Positions 26,300 through 38,358 of a stretch of 64,000 nucleotides of DNA are shown here, one piece after another. Within the stretch, counting starts at the first letter, position 1. Each line of letters opens with the position of its first letter. The stretch is taken from the NCBI GenBank assembly GCA_030867875.1, contig JAOWCC010000019.1, forward strand, positions 106,007,006 through 106,071,005. Reading direction: 5' to 3'. The notes under the pieces were generated by a model. That model ran no database searches, had not been told where the DNA came from, and saw nothing but the letters and a program-made list of their open reading frames with translations. This stretch comes from Actinernus sp. WN-2022. Taxonomy: Eukaryota > Cnidaria > Anthozoa > Actiniaria > Actinernidae. The translations under genes and the position numbers were made by a program.

Positions 26300-27478
26300 A
26301 AACTGATCTAAAACACCAACATTGCAGCGACTCAAACCAAGGAATAAAGCTACACTTGCTCAGTTCGAACAACCGGGCCCTGGTGCTTTATAAAACTAAT
26401 AAAGTTGATTAGGTTAATAAAAATAATGCTGGTTTTTTTTAACTCGTCACATTCACTTGCTGATTCAACTCGCTTGTAAAATAATAAGAATTTTAAAAGG
26501 ACTACAACAACATATTTCAATTTACTTTAGGCAAAATATATTTTATGATTGCACCTTCTACAGTTACAATAATTGAGTGCCTTAATAAGAATCTTGGTTC
26601 AATTTAAATATATTCCACTTAGCTACCATTGTTGAATACAACTAACTTCTTGATACAATGGCGTCATTACTGATTGCATTTTATCAAAAGTTAATTTGGT
26701 ATACAAAGATAGTTGTGAATTTAAAAAAGGTTTTGTTAGTTTGCATTTCCATTGTTAGCTTGGTTAGAGTACATAAAGTTAAATGAGGTACATTATTTAA
26801 TTAGTATAAACTTAATGTATTTAAAAGCGTAGTAAATTCATTATAATATGAAATCTTTGTGTAATCCAGCAAGATTTGTGTTTGCATCGTTTGTTTAAAA
26901 AAAGAACAATAGTTTGAGTAATTACTGTTTTTGCTTATGCCGGGCCAAGTCAAAAGGGAGTGTACAAAAAGGTATATATTTTAGTGGGAATAACGAAAAC
27001 GAGTTAAAGTTAGTCTGTTTATTTATTTTTGCAGGTTACCATATTTTTTTACAGCAGTTTTGATATAACTTGCTTTCGACTCCTTAATTTTTATGCTAAT
27101 TTACTTGAAAGTGAAAGCGCGGATTAAGTGATGATGAATTGGATCCAAGCTATATTGCAAGACCAAGTACAAGATGAGTGTAAAAAAGCTTTAATAAAAT
27201 AAAATAAACCGCATTCAATGACATGCGAGTAGCAAAAGTAAAATTGAAATATGGGATGAAATACATCTTTGGGCAGGAGTTGAGATACGTTCTTTCGGGA
27301 TGCCTGTGGGCCAGAGGCCGTGCATGGTTTCAATAATTCACTAGTGCATAATGGCACTTGTGAAACTTGGCTTGGTGAAGGTATAAATATATTAAACAAG
27401 TTTCAGTAGCCCATACGTTTTCCGATGATGGAAACTAAATTGGCCAGATTGCTGGTGAGTCAATCAAATAGCCCATGC
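26300..27478. other. AT-rich non-coding stretch
   Basis: No gene, RNA or clear repeat seen by eye. Confidence 0.4.
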
Positions 27479-28013
27479 ACGTTCTATAAACCACAGTTTG
27501 AGTTGACGCAAACTATGGGCAAAAAATTCTAAGACATGTTTTGAGTTGACGCAAACTGTGGTTCTCCAGTAGAAGTATATACCCCACGTTCTATAAACCA
27601 CAGTTTGAGTTGACGCAAACTATGGTCAAAAAATTCTAAGACATGTTTTGAGTTGACGCAAACTGTGGTTCTCCAGTAGAAGTATATACCCCACGTTCTA
27701 TAAACCACAGTTTGAGTTGACGCAAACTATGGTCAATAAATTCTAAGACATGTTTTGAGTTGACGCAAACTGTGGTTCTCCAGTAGAAGTATATACCCCA
27801 CGTTCTATAAACCACAGTTTGAGTTGACGCAAACTATGGTCAAAAAATTCTAAGACATGTTTTGAGTTGACGCAAACTGTGGTTCTCCAGTAGAAGTATA
27901 TACCCCACGTTCTATAAACCACAGTTTGAGTTGACGCAAACTATGGTCAATAAATTCTAAGACATGTTTTGAGTTGACGCAAACTGTGGTTCTCCAGTAG
28001 AAGTATATACCCC
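27479..28013. repeat. Tandem array, five copies of a 107-bp unit
   Basis: Units start at 27,479, 27,586, 27,693, 27,800 and 27,907 and are nearly identical. Each holds two direct copies of TTTGAGTTGACGCAAACT, the first inside the near-palindrome CCACAGTTTG...CAAACTATGG. Single and partial copies lie at 28,660-28,790 and 29,320-29,385. The array may derive from the ends of a DNA transposon. Confidence 0.92.
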
Positions 28014-28094
28014 ACGTACAAATGAATTCTGGGCTTGAGGAGCTGTCGAAATACACAAAACATGACCTGGAAGTGCAGCAGAAGGCATTTGCGA

Positions 28095-28553
28095 AAGTCT
28101 AAATCTTAATTTAATATTCGTTTTCAAGGTCCAAAAATATGGAATTCATTAGACAAAAACCTTAAATTCTTGACTAAATACAAATTCAAAACTTGTTTGA
28201 AAAAGATCTTATAAGTAAATATTGATCAAATATCTTTTCAATTTGCCTTTTCAATTTCAATTTAAAATGTGTATTTTCAGCAGATTGTCTTTTATTCGTT
28301 GTCCCTGTTATGTTTACGTGTGTCCGTTTCTTGTATTCATTACATATTAACAAATTATGTACATTGTTTTCGTTCTGACCGCCATATCAAATTGCAATCT
28401 GAACTTTGTCCCGGTGGCTCAGCTTAGTTTAGCTTTCTAGTTATTCTGAGCCTACCAGTACCAATTATTGAGCTTTTCATTTTTCCAGTAAACCTGTAAC
28501 TATTATTAATTCCAGTACGAAATAAAATTTGTTGTTGTTGTTGTTGTTGTTAA
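28095..28553 (+). mobile_element. LINE 3' fragment with GTT tail
   Basis: KIWNSLDKNLKFLTKYKFKT is the end of a non-LTR reverse transcriptase, followed by a 3' UTR and eight GTT units at about 28,529-28,552. Truncated and frame-broken. Confidence 0.65.
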
Positions 28554-28654
28554 AAATTTCCCGGGGAAGCATGCTCCCGGACCCCTCAAGAAGCGACCCT
28601 TACGGAGCGGTTGTTTGGGCCTACAAATTTTAAAAACCTGGCTACGCCACTGCT

Positions 28655-29945
28655 ATGGTCAATAAATTTTTGAGTTGACGCAAACTGTGGTTCTCCAGTA
28701 GAAGTATATACCCCACGTTCTATAAACCACAGTTTGAGTTGACGCAAACTATGGTCAATAAATTCTAAGACATGTTTTGAGTTGACGCGAAATATGGCAA
28801 CTTTTAGGGTTACGGTTAAATAAACCTTAGTATGCGTTATCTCAATCCATGGTCCGTAAATATACCATATTTTGCGCTATATTAATATGTTTCATTATGT
28901 GACTTTAAGATAAAAAGTCATATTTTGAGATATCTCAAACTGTGGCTTTTGTGTTGTTCCATAGATTGCGTTAACGCAATATGTGGTTTGCCATCTGTAG
29001 TTTTTTTAGCTTTTAACCCGAATCTATTTGTGGTGCTTTTATAACATGCTGACGGGCCGATGCTCGGATTTCTGTTATGGTTAAATTCACCATAGTATGC
29101 GCTATCTCAACTTATGGTCTATTAAATAAACCATACTTTGCGATAGATGCTCTCTTTCGTGACTTTACCAAAATTGAGGTCGTACTTTTGAGATCTCCGA
29201 CCGGCTCCAATTAAACTGTATCTGTGTGCCATCCATAGATTGAAACTGAACATCATCAACGCGATATGTAAAACATATTGAATCGTTTGGAAGCATGTGC
29301 CCCATTTTCTTTAAATCACAGTTTGAGTTGATGCAAACTATGTTCAACAAATTCTAAGACATGTTTTGAGTTGACGCGAAATATGGCAACTTTTACGGTT
29401 AGGGTTAAATAAACCTTAGTATGCGTTATCTCAATCCATGGTCCGTAAATATACCATATTTTGCGCTATATTTTATGTTTCATTATGTGACTTTAAGATA
29501 AAAAGTCATATTTTGAGATATCTCAAACTGTGGCTTTTGTTTTGTTCCATAGATTGCGTTAACGCAATTATGTGGTTTGCCATCTGTAGTTTTTTAGCTT
29601 TTTAACCCGAATTTATTCGTGGTGTTTTTATAACATGCTCACGGGCCGTTTCTCGGATTTCTGTTATGGTTAAATACACCATAGTATGCGCTATCTCAAC
29701 TTATGGTCTATTAAATAAACCATACTTTGCGATACTTTAGATGCTCTCTTTCATTAGGGCTGGTCTCGGCAAAATTCAAGCAAGTGTCGAAATCTCGGCG
29801 TTCCAAAAAAGTCTCGGATTTTGAAACAAGGGTCTCGGCGAGTCTCGGACCATTCTATACCCCTTAGAGAAGTAAGTCTCGGGCTCGGATTTTGAAAGAA
29901 GGGTCTCGGCGAGTTTCGGATTTTACCATTCTATACCCCTTTCAT
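28655..29945. repeat. Tandem duplication of a palindrome-rich repeat, offset 587 bp
   Basis: The stretch from GACATGTTTTGAGTTGACGC at 28,769 recurs at 29,356 and stays similar for about 390 bases, with CCTTAGTATGCGTTATCTCA, TTTGAGATATCTCAAACTG and CTTATGGTCTATTAAATAAA in both. The second copy is interrupted at 29,755-29,945 by TCTCGG-rich sequence, a partial relative of the element at 30,386. Confidence 0.75.
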
Positions 29946-30385
29946 TTATGTGACTTTACCAAAATTGAGGTCGTATTTTGAGATGCATATATATAGGTTC
30001 GGCCGGCTCCAATAATTAAACTGTATCTGTCTGCCATCCATAGATTGAAATAAGATCATTAACATGATATGTAAAACATATTGAATTGTTTGAAAAATAA
30101 GGAAGCAGCTGTCATTTTGAGCCAGTGCTTAAAACAAGAGCATGCACACTGTTTATACGCCGGTAAAAATGAAAAGAAAAAAAACTCCTTTCATGAACAT
30201 ACAAATCCCAGCTTGTATCTAGATGCCCGTGTCGATTTTAAGCGAATCATGCCGTTATAAATGCCTCCCTGTTCGAAGCCCCATTGCCTAGAGTGACTTC
30301 TATACCTGTCGAAGGACCTTTAAGCCATATGGTGATATGGATAGAAACAACTTTCCCAAATGAAAGCAAGTTCCACAATCTACAG

Positions 30386-30602
30386 GAGGGGTGGCGAATG
30401 GTAAATCCGAGACTTTGGGAGACACCGAGACTTGCGTTTTCAAAATCCGAGACTCTCTCCAAAAAAAATCCGAGACTCCGAGACGGGCAAAGTAAAGAAA
30501 AATCGAGACTCAGAGACCCGACCTATAAAATGCGAGATTTCGAGACTTTACCGGCTTTTTGCGAGACCCTCCGTTTTTCTTGACACCATTCGCCACCCCT
30601 TA
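30386..30602. mobile_element. Small inverted-repeat element rich in CCGAGACT
   Basis: Ends AGGGGTGGCGAATGGT and ACCATTCGCCACCCCT are perfect inverted partners. The interior repeats CGAGACT about eight times. A related TCTCGG-rich piece lies at 29,760-29,940 in the opposite orientation. No protein. Confidence 0.75.
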
Positions 30603-31285
30603 CATGCCTCCCGCCAACGTTGAAGTACTGAAATTATTTCAGCCTTAAAGTGCAAATATCATGTTTTCATTGTGACATCACAAGATGAATCAATCCCGCA
30701 ATTCGGTTAGCGTTTATTCTAGTTTAATTCCTGCTCCTGTCTCTCAAAGAAAACTAAGGTAGACAACTAAAGTATATCAGAAATAGAATTTGGGGCAAAA
30801 AGAGTCCATGTTGTTTTATGGCGCTACTTGCACTTTTAATTAAGCAGATACAGTCTAAATATAATAAGCTTTCAGCTTCTATTTAGATTGTTTTTCTCCA
30901 CCGCTAGTTTTTTTTTGTTATAATATGACATCTCTTTATTTATATTTCTAATTATGTGAAGTTGTGTACTGTTATGTAGTGTAGCGTAGTGTAGTTGGTG
31001 TTTTTCCCCGTAATAAGTGATGAAGATACAGCGGATAAACACGCGCCCAAATCGTGTACCAAAAAGGTACACGGCAATGCCGCACTTCTCTGGCTATAGC
31101 TGGCCAAATTAGAACACTATTGGGATGGCACTGGGATGGATGGAACTCGAAACGAGGATTGGCCTATCCAACGATAGAAAACACCCTAACCTTTAGAAAG
31201 TGCAGTACAAAAACAATAAAGGTTATAAGTATGATGGGTGCAAGCCAGAATACAGGTCTCGAGAGGTTCCGTGCTACTCGTGCAC
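30603..31285. other. AT-rich non-coding stretch
   Basis: No gene, RNA or clear repeat seen by eye. Confidence 0.4.
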
Positions 31286-31293
31286 ATTATTAT

Positions 31294-31531
31294 CGGGGGT
31301 AGAAGCGGAATATTGAATATTGAATATCGTGGTTGAAAACTGAGGAATATTGAATATTTGCCTGAAAAATATACTGAATACGGAATATTTCAATAAAGCG
31401 CATGACACTTTCGAAAATTAAAAAGAATAAGGAATATCCAAAAAAATTTTAGTAGGGAATGGGAATATTTACCTCAGGAGAGCAGAGGAATACGGAATTT
31501 TTAGAGTGAAAATATTCCGCTTCTACCCCTG
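31294..31531. mobile_element. hAT-like MITE, 238 bp
   Basis: Ends CGGGGGTAGAAGCGGAATATT and its near-complement. Flanked by ATTATTAT (31,286-31,293) and ATTATTAA (31,532-31,539), an 8-base target duplication with one change. Interior is filled with GGAATATT words. Confidence 0.82.
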
Positions 31532-31980
31532 ATTATTAAATGAAACAAATATACTTTCATCACAAAAGCAATGATGCATGATCACTCCTCGGTGTCTGAC
31601 TAGAGAGCTTGTAAGTGACATCACTTATTACAGACTATGTATGTATGTATAACTTTATTTAAACACGCGTACGATTGATTCATCAGTTGGATATAAATTA
31701 CTAAAATAAATAATTATTATAATACAATCGCTCAATAAAATATGATAAATTATGAAAACTACTAACTTATTCAACTCCAATTCATGAGAAAGTATTATTC
31801 CAAAACTATCAAAGATAATGAAACTGACTCCAACAAGCAGTAGAAAACGCTAAAACCGTCATTTATATTAGTCAAGTTGGATCCTTGGTAATTGACGACG
31901 AATGTATATTTGAAGCCAAGAAAACATTTGGGGTTTGGAACATATCCCAAAACAGCGAAAAGTGAAAGGAATCCAAGGAC

Positions 31981-32095
31981 CGCCTCCCGGTTAGCTCAGT
32001 GGTTTAATAAGCTCCGGTTGTAAATGGTAAGGATGTCATTTCTTTGGATATTTTAAACAATAACAGGTAGCTCCTCCAAGTGGCCCCCATTCCCT
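31981..32095 (+). mobile_element. SINE-A fragment
   Basis: CGCCTCCCGGTTAGCTCAGTGG matches the tRNA-like head of the full copy at 54,653, then decays. The B box is lost. Confidence 0.65.
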
Positions 32096-33026
32096 TGACA
32101 ACAACTACAATAACGATGAAGAGTTCAGTAAAACATGGACTATCTTTCTTTATTCAATACTTATAATTGTCTAATATATATTCTCAAATTTGTTAATAAT
32201 TCATTAGCCAACCAGTCTCGCTATTTGGCCACATGAAACTTGAAACACCAAAATAACTTTCCAGTGCTGTTTATTACTCGGGCCAGCGTAGGCTGGGCCC
32301 GAGTCAAGTTTCGCAAGTGTTTATTATTACTCGGGCCAGGCCTTTGGCCGGCACGAGTCAGAAAATGCAAGCCGTTTATTATTATTATTATTTTTTTTAT
32401 TATTTTTTTGTGTCGCTGATTTGCGCCGGCAACCAATCAGATTACACAGGAGCCCATTGTTCGATCAGCTTAAGTGTTTCTAAACACGTTTAGATATAAA
32501 AGGTATCGAATTATAATCTCAGGGTAGATTTCGTCAGGCGCGCTCAGATAACAAAGGTCAAAGCTCTCAGACAAGGCGAGACAAGGAGATATCGATTTCT
32601 ATGAGTCATTGTCAGAAATCTATTCCCGGCCGTAAAATTAGGCAATACCACCGTCTGTCAATGGGTAACTGAACTGTCAGGTCAACTACACAGCTTCTAC
32701 TAGATTGAGAGACATTAATATACTGTTACATGTCTGTTAATATGGGGAAAACTGAAGAAACCCTCATTGCATTGAGTTTGATAACTAGCCTGAAATACAG
32801 CCGCCTTCTCAGTTAGTTCCAGGGTCCTTGAATTTTCAAATGGCTCAACTCGTCGCGAGCGCAAGTGAACTTGTGAAATTATCGCCATCACGCCGCGTAT
32901 ACAGTCAAGTCTGTTTGTCTCGGAAAGTATTTATTGTAGTTTATATCTCTTCCCTAATTGCACTGATGAAGGACTCGAAACCCTAAACGTCCCAGCAGCT
33001 TGTGTTACAGCTGATAAACGGAGGAA

Positions 33027-33171
33027 ATGGCTCTACTGAAACAAAATCAAAGCGGACGAGTTTCGTGTTGTTTAGCTTTGCGGCCGAAGTCCATCATTGT
33101 CTGTGGTTCGGCGGGGAAGAAGAGTGTTCGTTGGGATTACTTTCAACAAAGTACACTGTATTTCAACTCTG
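33027..33171 (+). CDS. Possible first coding exon, unrecognised
   Basis: An ATG at 33,027 opens 48 codons (KQNQSGRVSCCLALRPKS..., CGSAGKKSVRWDYFQ) and ends at a consensus donor GGTAAGTTT. The region before it is CpG-bearing. No matching downstream exon was found. It lies within the ACTCGGGCC repeat region and may belong to a transposon transcript. Confidence 0.25.
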
Positions 33172-33589
33172 GTAAGTTTGGAGCGATTGAAAAATAAGGA
33201 TGATTTTCAAAACCGGTGGCTTAAAGTCATCTGTATATGACATAAATATACATGGTAGCCGAATCTAGTACTTCGGCGAACGGGAAGCAAAGTAGCCTGC
33301 TTGCCGGGTCTTCTGTAAAAACAATTTTCAGAATTCTCTAAAGATTGTCCACACACTTTCAGCGGACTCTGCTGACAGTTTCACGACAAAGGATAGAAAT
33401 CGGAATTATCTACGGGCCAAGATTGTGTGCCAGACCTCAATTAAATTAAAACTCGACTTAACGAACGGGATTTTATTCAAGACTTGTCACTGTGTTGTCA
33501 AGACTCAATAGACTTACTCATTCAAAATTTACGGGATCGTGTTTCGGTATCGTTGCAAGACTTACGAGGATTCTATAGTCTGTTATTGT

Positions 33590-34310
33590 GCTTTTCGTTC
33601 TTTTATTTTAATTATCGCTCTGTTTTAAAGTCTGTGTGTCTGTGATGTCGAGTACATTTCAAACTACCAAGCGTGGTTGTGAAAAGTTCCACTCGTACAG
33701 GAATACACTGGCTTCCTGCCGAGGTCAAATCATATTCGAAGCATCCGGGGAAAATGCATGGGTTCGATTGTGTTTTTAATCCGCTAGAAATAATGAAATT
33801 CGTTACCCAAAGCGCATGTCTACTTCTTTCATGAAACAAATAAACAACGAGAGCATTTTACTTCGACAAGCTACTAGAAGTTGGATTTGTCATTGGAAAC
33901 CGTATAAACTGAACAGGATAAGACTTTGGAAATCGAAACATAGCCTGGTACAGACACATTTTTTCACTCATCAATTCGAACTGCATTCATGAGTGAAAAA
34001 AACCCTCTCAGTTTGTCTGTTATTTGCTTTTTGTTCTAATTATCGCTCTATTTAATATGTGTCTGTGATGCCTGGTACATTTCAAGCGTTCAAGCGACCA
34101 AGAGTATTTGTTTGCTTGTGCTTTCGTAAATCCAATTTGAATCTAAAGTCCTAAACGAATATTACTGGCTTCCTGCCGAGGTCAAATCATATTCGAAGCA
34201 CCGGGGAAATTCATGGGTTTGATTGTGTTTTTAATCCGGTAGAAATTATGAAATTTGTTACCCAAAGCACGTGTACTTCTTTCATGAAACAAATAAACAA
34301 TCAATTGCAA
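33590..34310. repeat. Tandem duplication of about 250 bp, offset about 465 bp
   Basis: The block CTTCCTGCCGAGGTCAAATC...TTTCATGAAACAAATAAACAA is present at 33,710-33,846 and again at 34,170-34,300, with a shared AATTATCGCTCTGTTT-type leader before each. A separate inverted pair (TTTTTCACTCAT and ATGAGTGAAAAA) lies at 33,960-34,002. Confidence 0.75.
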
Positions 34311-34329
34311 GAGCATTTAATTTCTTCAA

Positions 34330-34735
34330 CAAGCTACAAGTTCGACAAGTCCCGAAGCTATGCTCGGCAAGTCAGCATTTATTCAAGATCGTGAAGTATA
34401 ATTTGAAATCATGTGGACTTCGGATGTTTTGGTATCTGCTCTTATTTTATGGAACTCGTTACCACTGGAAATGAGGTCTATTGATTCCTCGGGTTGTTTC
34501 TCTTAGTTCTTTTAATTATAGTGTTAAATTAAATAATGAACAATTATACACTCGTGTTCACTGGTGTACTGTGGAGTTAGAACAGATTAACAATAGTATT
34601 TGCATCCGAGCATTTTGAGCTACCTGTGTTATCCTAGGGTAACCTAGCTTACTTGCAGTCACTCGTGTTCTACTTGTGTTCACTCGTTTTTAACTCGTGG
34701 TTGGTTGGTGTTACCCTCATTAAATAAAGTTAATT
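34330..34735 (+). mobile_element. LINE 3' end, same family as 14.38 kb
   Basis: SALILWNSLPLEMR is a reverse-transcriptase tail motif. The 3' end CCTCATTAAATAAAGTTAA at about 34,712-34,730 matches the tail at 16,760. Truncated and dead. Confidence 0.65.
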
Positions 34736-36022
34736 TTCAATGCACACAATATTTTATTAAACATTAGGGACTGGTCAAAAATTAGCAGGGGAGGTGCAAA
34801 GGGGGTGGGGTGGAGATAAAAAAGTCTAAAAATGTATAGTATGTATTAGTATGAAATTTGTTGACCCTTTCTCCCCTATAACCAATCCTTTTTCAGTTGC
34901 CCAATATTTATGACCATCCAGTTTTGGGGATTCAAAACAATATGATCCTCCCCCTTTCACAACCCCTTCCCCTGCTAATTTCTGACCAGTCCCTTCAGCG
35001 ACCACCCTTATGCAACCTGGTTTTAATTATTAGTAAAACTTTGCAATTAGAAGCTCCTGTAAGTGACCGTGACCACCTTTGGAGGTTGAGAATTGTAAGA
35101 AGGTGGAAAATAGCATTTACAAACAGGTTTTGCTAATAACACTACCAATCTCTTACAAGTGCCTTTAATTTTTAATGATTTTCACGAAGTCGTCCTTTTT
35201 TGGCAGAATTTATTTTAGAAACAGTTGGCCTCGTACCTAAAAGTGACAGCCCGAGTAAACGCCCAGCGGGCGTCTTGTTTTTATTATTTTCTGTGTCGAC
35301 TTCCGGGCCCGTCAACCAATCAGAATCGATTCCCCACGGGATAAACACGCGGAACAGGTTTCTTTCTGAAAAATCCAAGATGGCGGCTACAAAGGACTTA
35401 TGCCTTGTTATGGCAAATCACCTAGTTATTGGGCCATTTTTGCTGAAACCAAAGGCTTCTTGGACTAAAATACCAAGATGTTCAGTTTTTCTAGGGCCGA
35501 CAGGAGTTTTACGGGCCGTCTGCATGGAAAATTCTCACGTTTTTATATACGAAAGGAGTCTGAGAATGAGATTGCGTCCGCGTCCAACTTTATGTATCTG
35601 ACATATTTGGTAAGTAAACACAAATGTTTAATACCAGGTTGCAGTGTTGATATTTATTATTTCCTCTTAAAGTTTAAATGGCTTCTAATAGACTAGAAAA
35701 TGGGCTCCAGAAATTGGCCCAATTTATCAGTTCTTTCGGTAAAATAGGAAAACGGATCCGGAAGATCTACAACTGCAATTAATTATTTGGTGTGAAGACA
35801 GATGACTCCAATAATCCAAAAACCGAGTGGAAATCGCATGTTTATTTCTGAAATGGACTCATGCCGTCTATACCTTATTTGAGAAATAATAATTTATTCT
35901 AAATTTCAAAGTTACATCATCTATATGTATTTATAATTTCATTACAATTGGATTATTTTTATCTGAACTAAGTTTGGGCCTGTATAACAGAAAGATGGTA
36001 GCCTCCAGTTTGCTTAAACTGC

Positions 36023-36300
36023 ATTCCAGTAAGCTCAGTGGTTAAGTGTCAGTCTGTTGTGCAGGAGGTAGTCACTAGTGGGTTCAAATCCTGGTGGGAC
36101 CTTCAAATACAATGTAAGTGGGAGAACTGGTACTGCCTTTGCTCTGACATCTGCAAATGGTTAGACCTAATCTCGTACCCAGATCTCCCATTCTACTCAC
36201 GGTCACAGGGAAGGAAAACATGGAAAACATGGCGTGGGATCTGGGTACGAGATTAGGTTAGACCTTCATGTCTTCTTGGATCAGAATCTTAAATTGTAGG
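36023..36300 (+). mobile_element. SINE-A copy interrupted by an 89-bp MITE
   Basis: tRNA-like head with A box (TAAGCTCAGTGGTTAAGTG) and B box (GGGTTCAAATCCTGG), body phrases (CTGCCTTTGCTCTGACATCTGCAAATGGTTAGAC) as in the copy at 54.65 kb. The body is split at 36,166 by the insertion described next and resumes with CTTCATGTCTTCTTGGATCAG. Confidence 0.8.
36167..36255. mobile_element. 89-bp MITE with 8-bp target duplication
   Basis: Inverted ends TAATCTCGTACCCAGATC and GATCTGGGTACGAGATTA. GGTTAGAC is duplicated on both sides (36,159-36,166 and 36,256-36,263). Inserted into the SINE body; hAT-like by duplication length. Confidence 0.88.
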
Positions 36301-36949
36301 CCAACACTGAGAATGCAACCAAATCTCTGGTAGTGACCACCCTCAAGTGTAGTGGATATAGTTGTATACATAGAGTAAATGAGTTTGTCCCCAGTTAGCA
36401 ATACCATGATGCTAATAAATACATTGACATTCTCCTCTGTTAGTAGTAGTAGTACTAGTTCCCTTGTTGCCACTATGTACATTTTATATATTAATATACA
36501 GGGTAAATCTAGTAGATTACATACATATTCATGACTGCTGCCTTAAATTCTTTTGTTGTTGTAGTATATGGATGGGTAAATAATGCATGTATTAGCAGCT
36601 TCCCCCAGGGGTGGATCCATGGGAACCTGTCAGAATTAATTGTTTGTTGCCCATCGGTGAGGGGGAAAAGCTCACTTTGGTTCATAGATCAGGAACCTTG
36701 TATGAATTTTTACTAATTGCTGTGCCCCATACCAGGGGATATGATACAACGAGTTTGATTGCGTATTTGTGCAAATCCCCAGGGTACCTGGAGGTTGACC
36801 TCTGGTGTAGTAGCTGCCAGTAAATATGCAAAGCTACTGATACAGTGCAAAACTGAATGCTAAATCACTGGAAGGAAGTTTAAAGGAACATTGCATGTGT
36901 TATTTTAAAGACTTGTTGTTGAGGTTTTACTAATTGGCCTCTTGAATCT
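36264..36949. other. SINE end and non-coding sequence
   Basis: No gene seen beyond the SINE tail. Confidence 0.4.
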
Positions 36950-37350
36950 ATAGGCGAATCCTCGTTTACTTTTTTCCTTATTAGCATACATCAAACTTCA
37001 AGCAACATACATATAAACAAACAGTCCATAAATCGAAAGAGATTGATACACTTGATAATCACCGAAAATTTTAGAATGATAAAATAAATTTATTTTGAGG
37101 AAAAGTATTTAAAAATAGCAAAATTTACAAAGAATGTATGGCTGTCAGCAACTTTTGCCCCCAGCCCATTTTACAGTTTTGAAAAGTCAATTTCTCTGTA
37201 AATATTTAACATATCAAACTTACATTTTCGGTGATTACTCAGTTTAAAATTCTCTTTCAACTGATGTACTCTGTTTGTTTGTAGCTTGAAGTTTAATTTA
37301 TGCTAATGAGGCAAAAATGTAAACAATGACGTCAGCAAGGATTCGCCTAT
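36950..37350. mobile_element. 401-bp inverted-repeat transposon
   Basis: Ends ATAGGCGAATCCT and AGGATTCGCCTAT; the arms pair further in (GCATACATCAAACTTCAAGC with GCTTGAAGTTTAATTTATGC; TTCGGTGATTA with TAATCACCGAA). Possible TA target. No protein. Confidence 0.8.
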
Positions 37351-38203
37351 TCTTCCCTGAAACCATGCGAAACCATGTGAAATCAAACTTGTTTGAAGTC
37401 TCAGCAGAGCAGGACAGAATTAACCATTCGTGTTCACTATATTATAACTGGTCTTCTGTTGCTTCGTACAATGTATATATTGTCTCAAACATATGTAGCT
37501 ACTGTTATAAACATGGCTGCAATTTGCTTTCTGTTTTCCATGGCAGTTATCATCCCAGGCACTCTAAAATAGGATTATTTTTACATAACTAATATAATAT
37601 TTTTATTATATGACTTCTCTGGAGACAGAATCACAATTCTTCTTAAAAAGAATTTATATATGTAACTCTTGTAAAAAGAATTCAAAATAGTTTATTATTC
37701 TCCCAAAGGCTAAAACAATTGCAAGTGTAAAATACTTTTTTAATCAAACCTGCAAAGAATACCAACTATTCCTTGTTGAAATTCCATATGGCCCGAGTAA
37801 AGGCTGGTACAGCCTCTTGTTTCAATTTAGGCTAATGAGAAATGTGTTTATCCAAAGACACACACACCGCGGCTAAACGTCACGCGCATGCGTATTTGCT
37901 ATTTCTTGTTGCCGCGCGGCCACCCCCAGTTTCCCGCGAAAACTGAAATGAAACAACAGGAACATACCAGTGATTTTAAAATTTCTGCTTAAACGTATCC
38001 ATTGGCGAACTGTTTTGTCAAAAAATAAGAAAACTACTTAAAGATAAGCCTAAGACTTTAACAGGTTGAAGTTTTCTTAATTTGTAATTCACTGTGAGTT
38101 TACTAAGTTATAAAATTATTTACTAAAAAAGTTTAATTTGTATTTGATAGCAGAGCCTTCGTTCTTTTGGCCTGCAGAGCATACAGTTTTGCTGCGGTGT
38201 GGC

Positions 38204-38358
38204 TATACCCTGGGTTCCAGAGGCCTTGTGAGGGGAGGGAGACTGAGGAGGAGAGGAGAGAGGGACATGTTCTCTACATTTTGTATTTATCTCGTCACTT
38301 CCCTCCTCCCTCGCTCGCTTCATACTTTACTCTTAAAACCTCTGGTATCCAGGGTAAC
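38204..38358. mobile_element. 155-bp inverted-repeat element
   Basis: Ends TACCCTGGGTTCCAGAGG and CCTCTGGTATCCAGGGTA are inverted partners with two mismatches. The interior is purine-rich on one side and pyrimidine-rich on the other (GAGGAGAGGAGAG; CCTCCTCCCTCGCTCGC). Confidence 0.75.

Larger units (their letters stand above)
32277..37830. repeat. Region bounded by ACTCGGGCC hairpin repeats, family also at 62.99-64.0 kb
   Basis: ACTCGGGCC followed by a short hairpin occurs at about 32,277 and 32,331 (forward) and in complement at about 35,241 and 37,793. Sequence at 35,380-36,150 (AATACCAAGATGTTCAGTTTTTC, GGTGTGAAGACAGATGACTCC) matches 63,210-63,960, where the forward hairpin also appears. 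This marks a dispersed, probably transposon-derived family with several partial copies here. Stretches not otherwise listed in this interval (32.46-33.02, 34.74-35.2 and 37.35-37.79 kb) show no gene. Confidence 0.6.

Noticed and set aside
27479..28013. Regular direct repeats that could look like a CRISPR array
   Set aside because: The whole 107-base unit is conserved, with no variable spacers, and the setting is a eukaryotic genome.
33027..33171. Confident host gene
   Set aside because: Only one exon-like block with a donor, within a dispersed repeat; kept as a low-confidence feature only.
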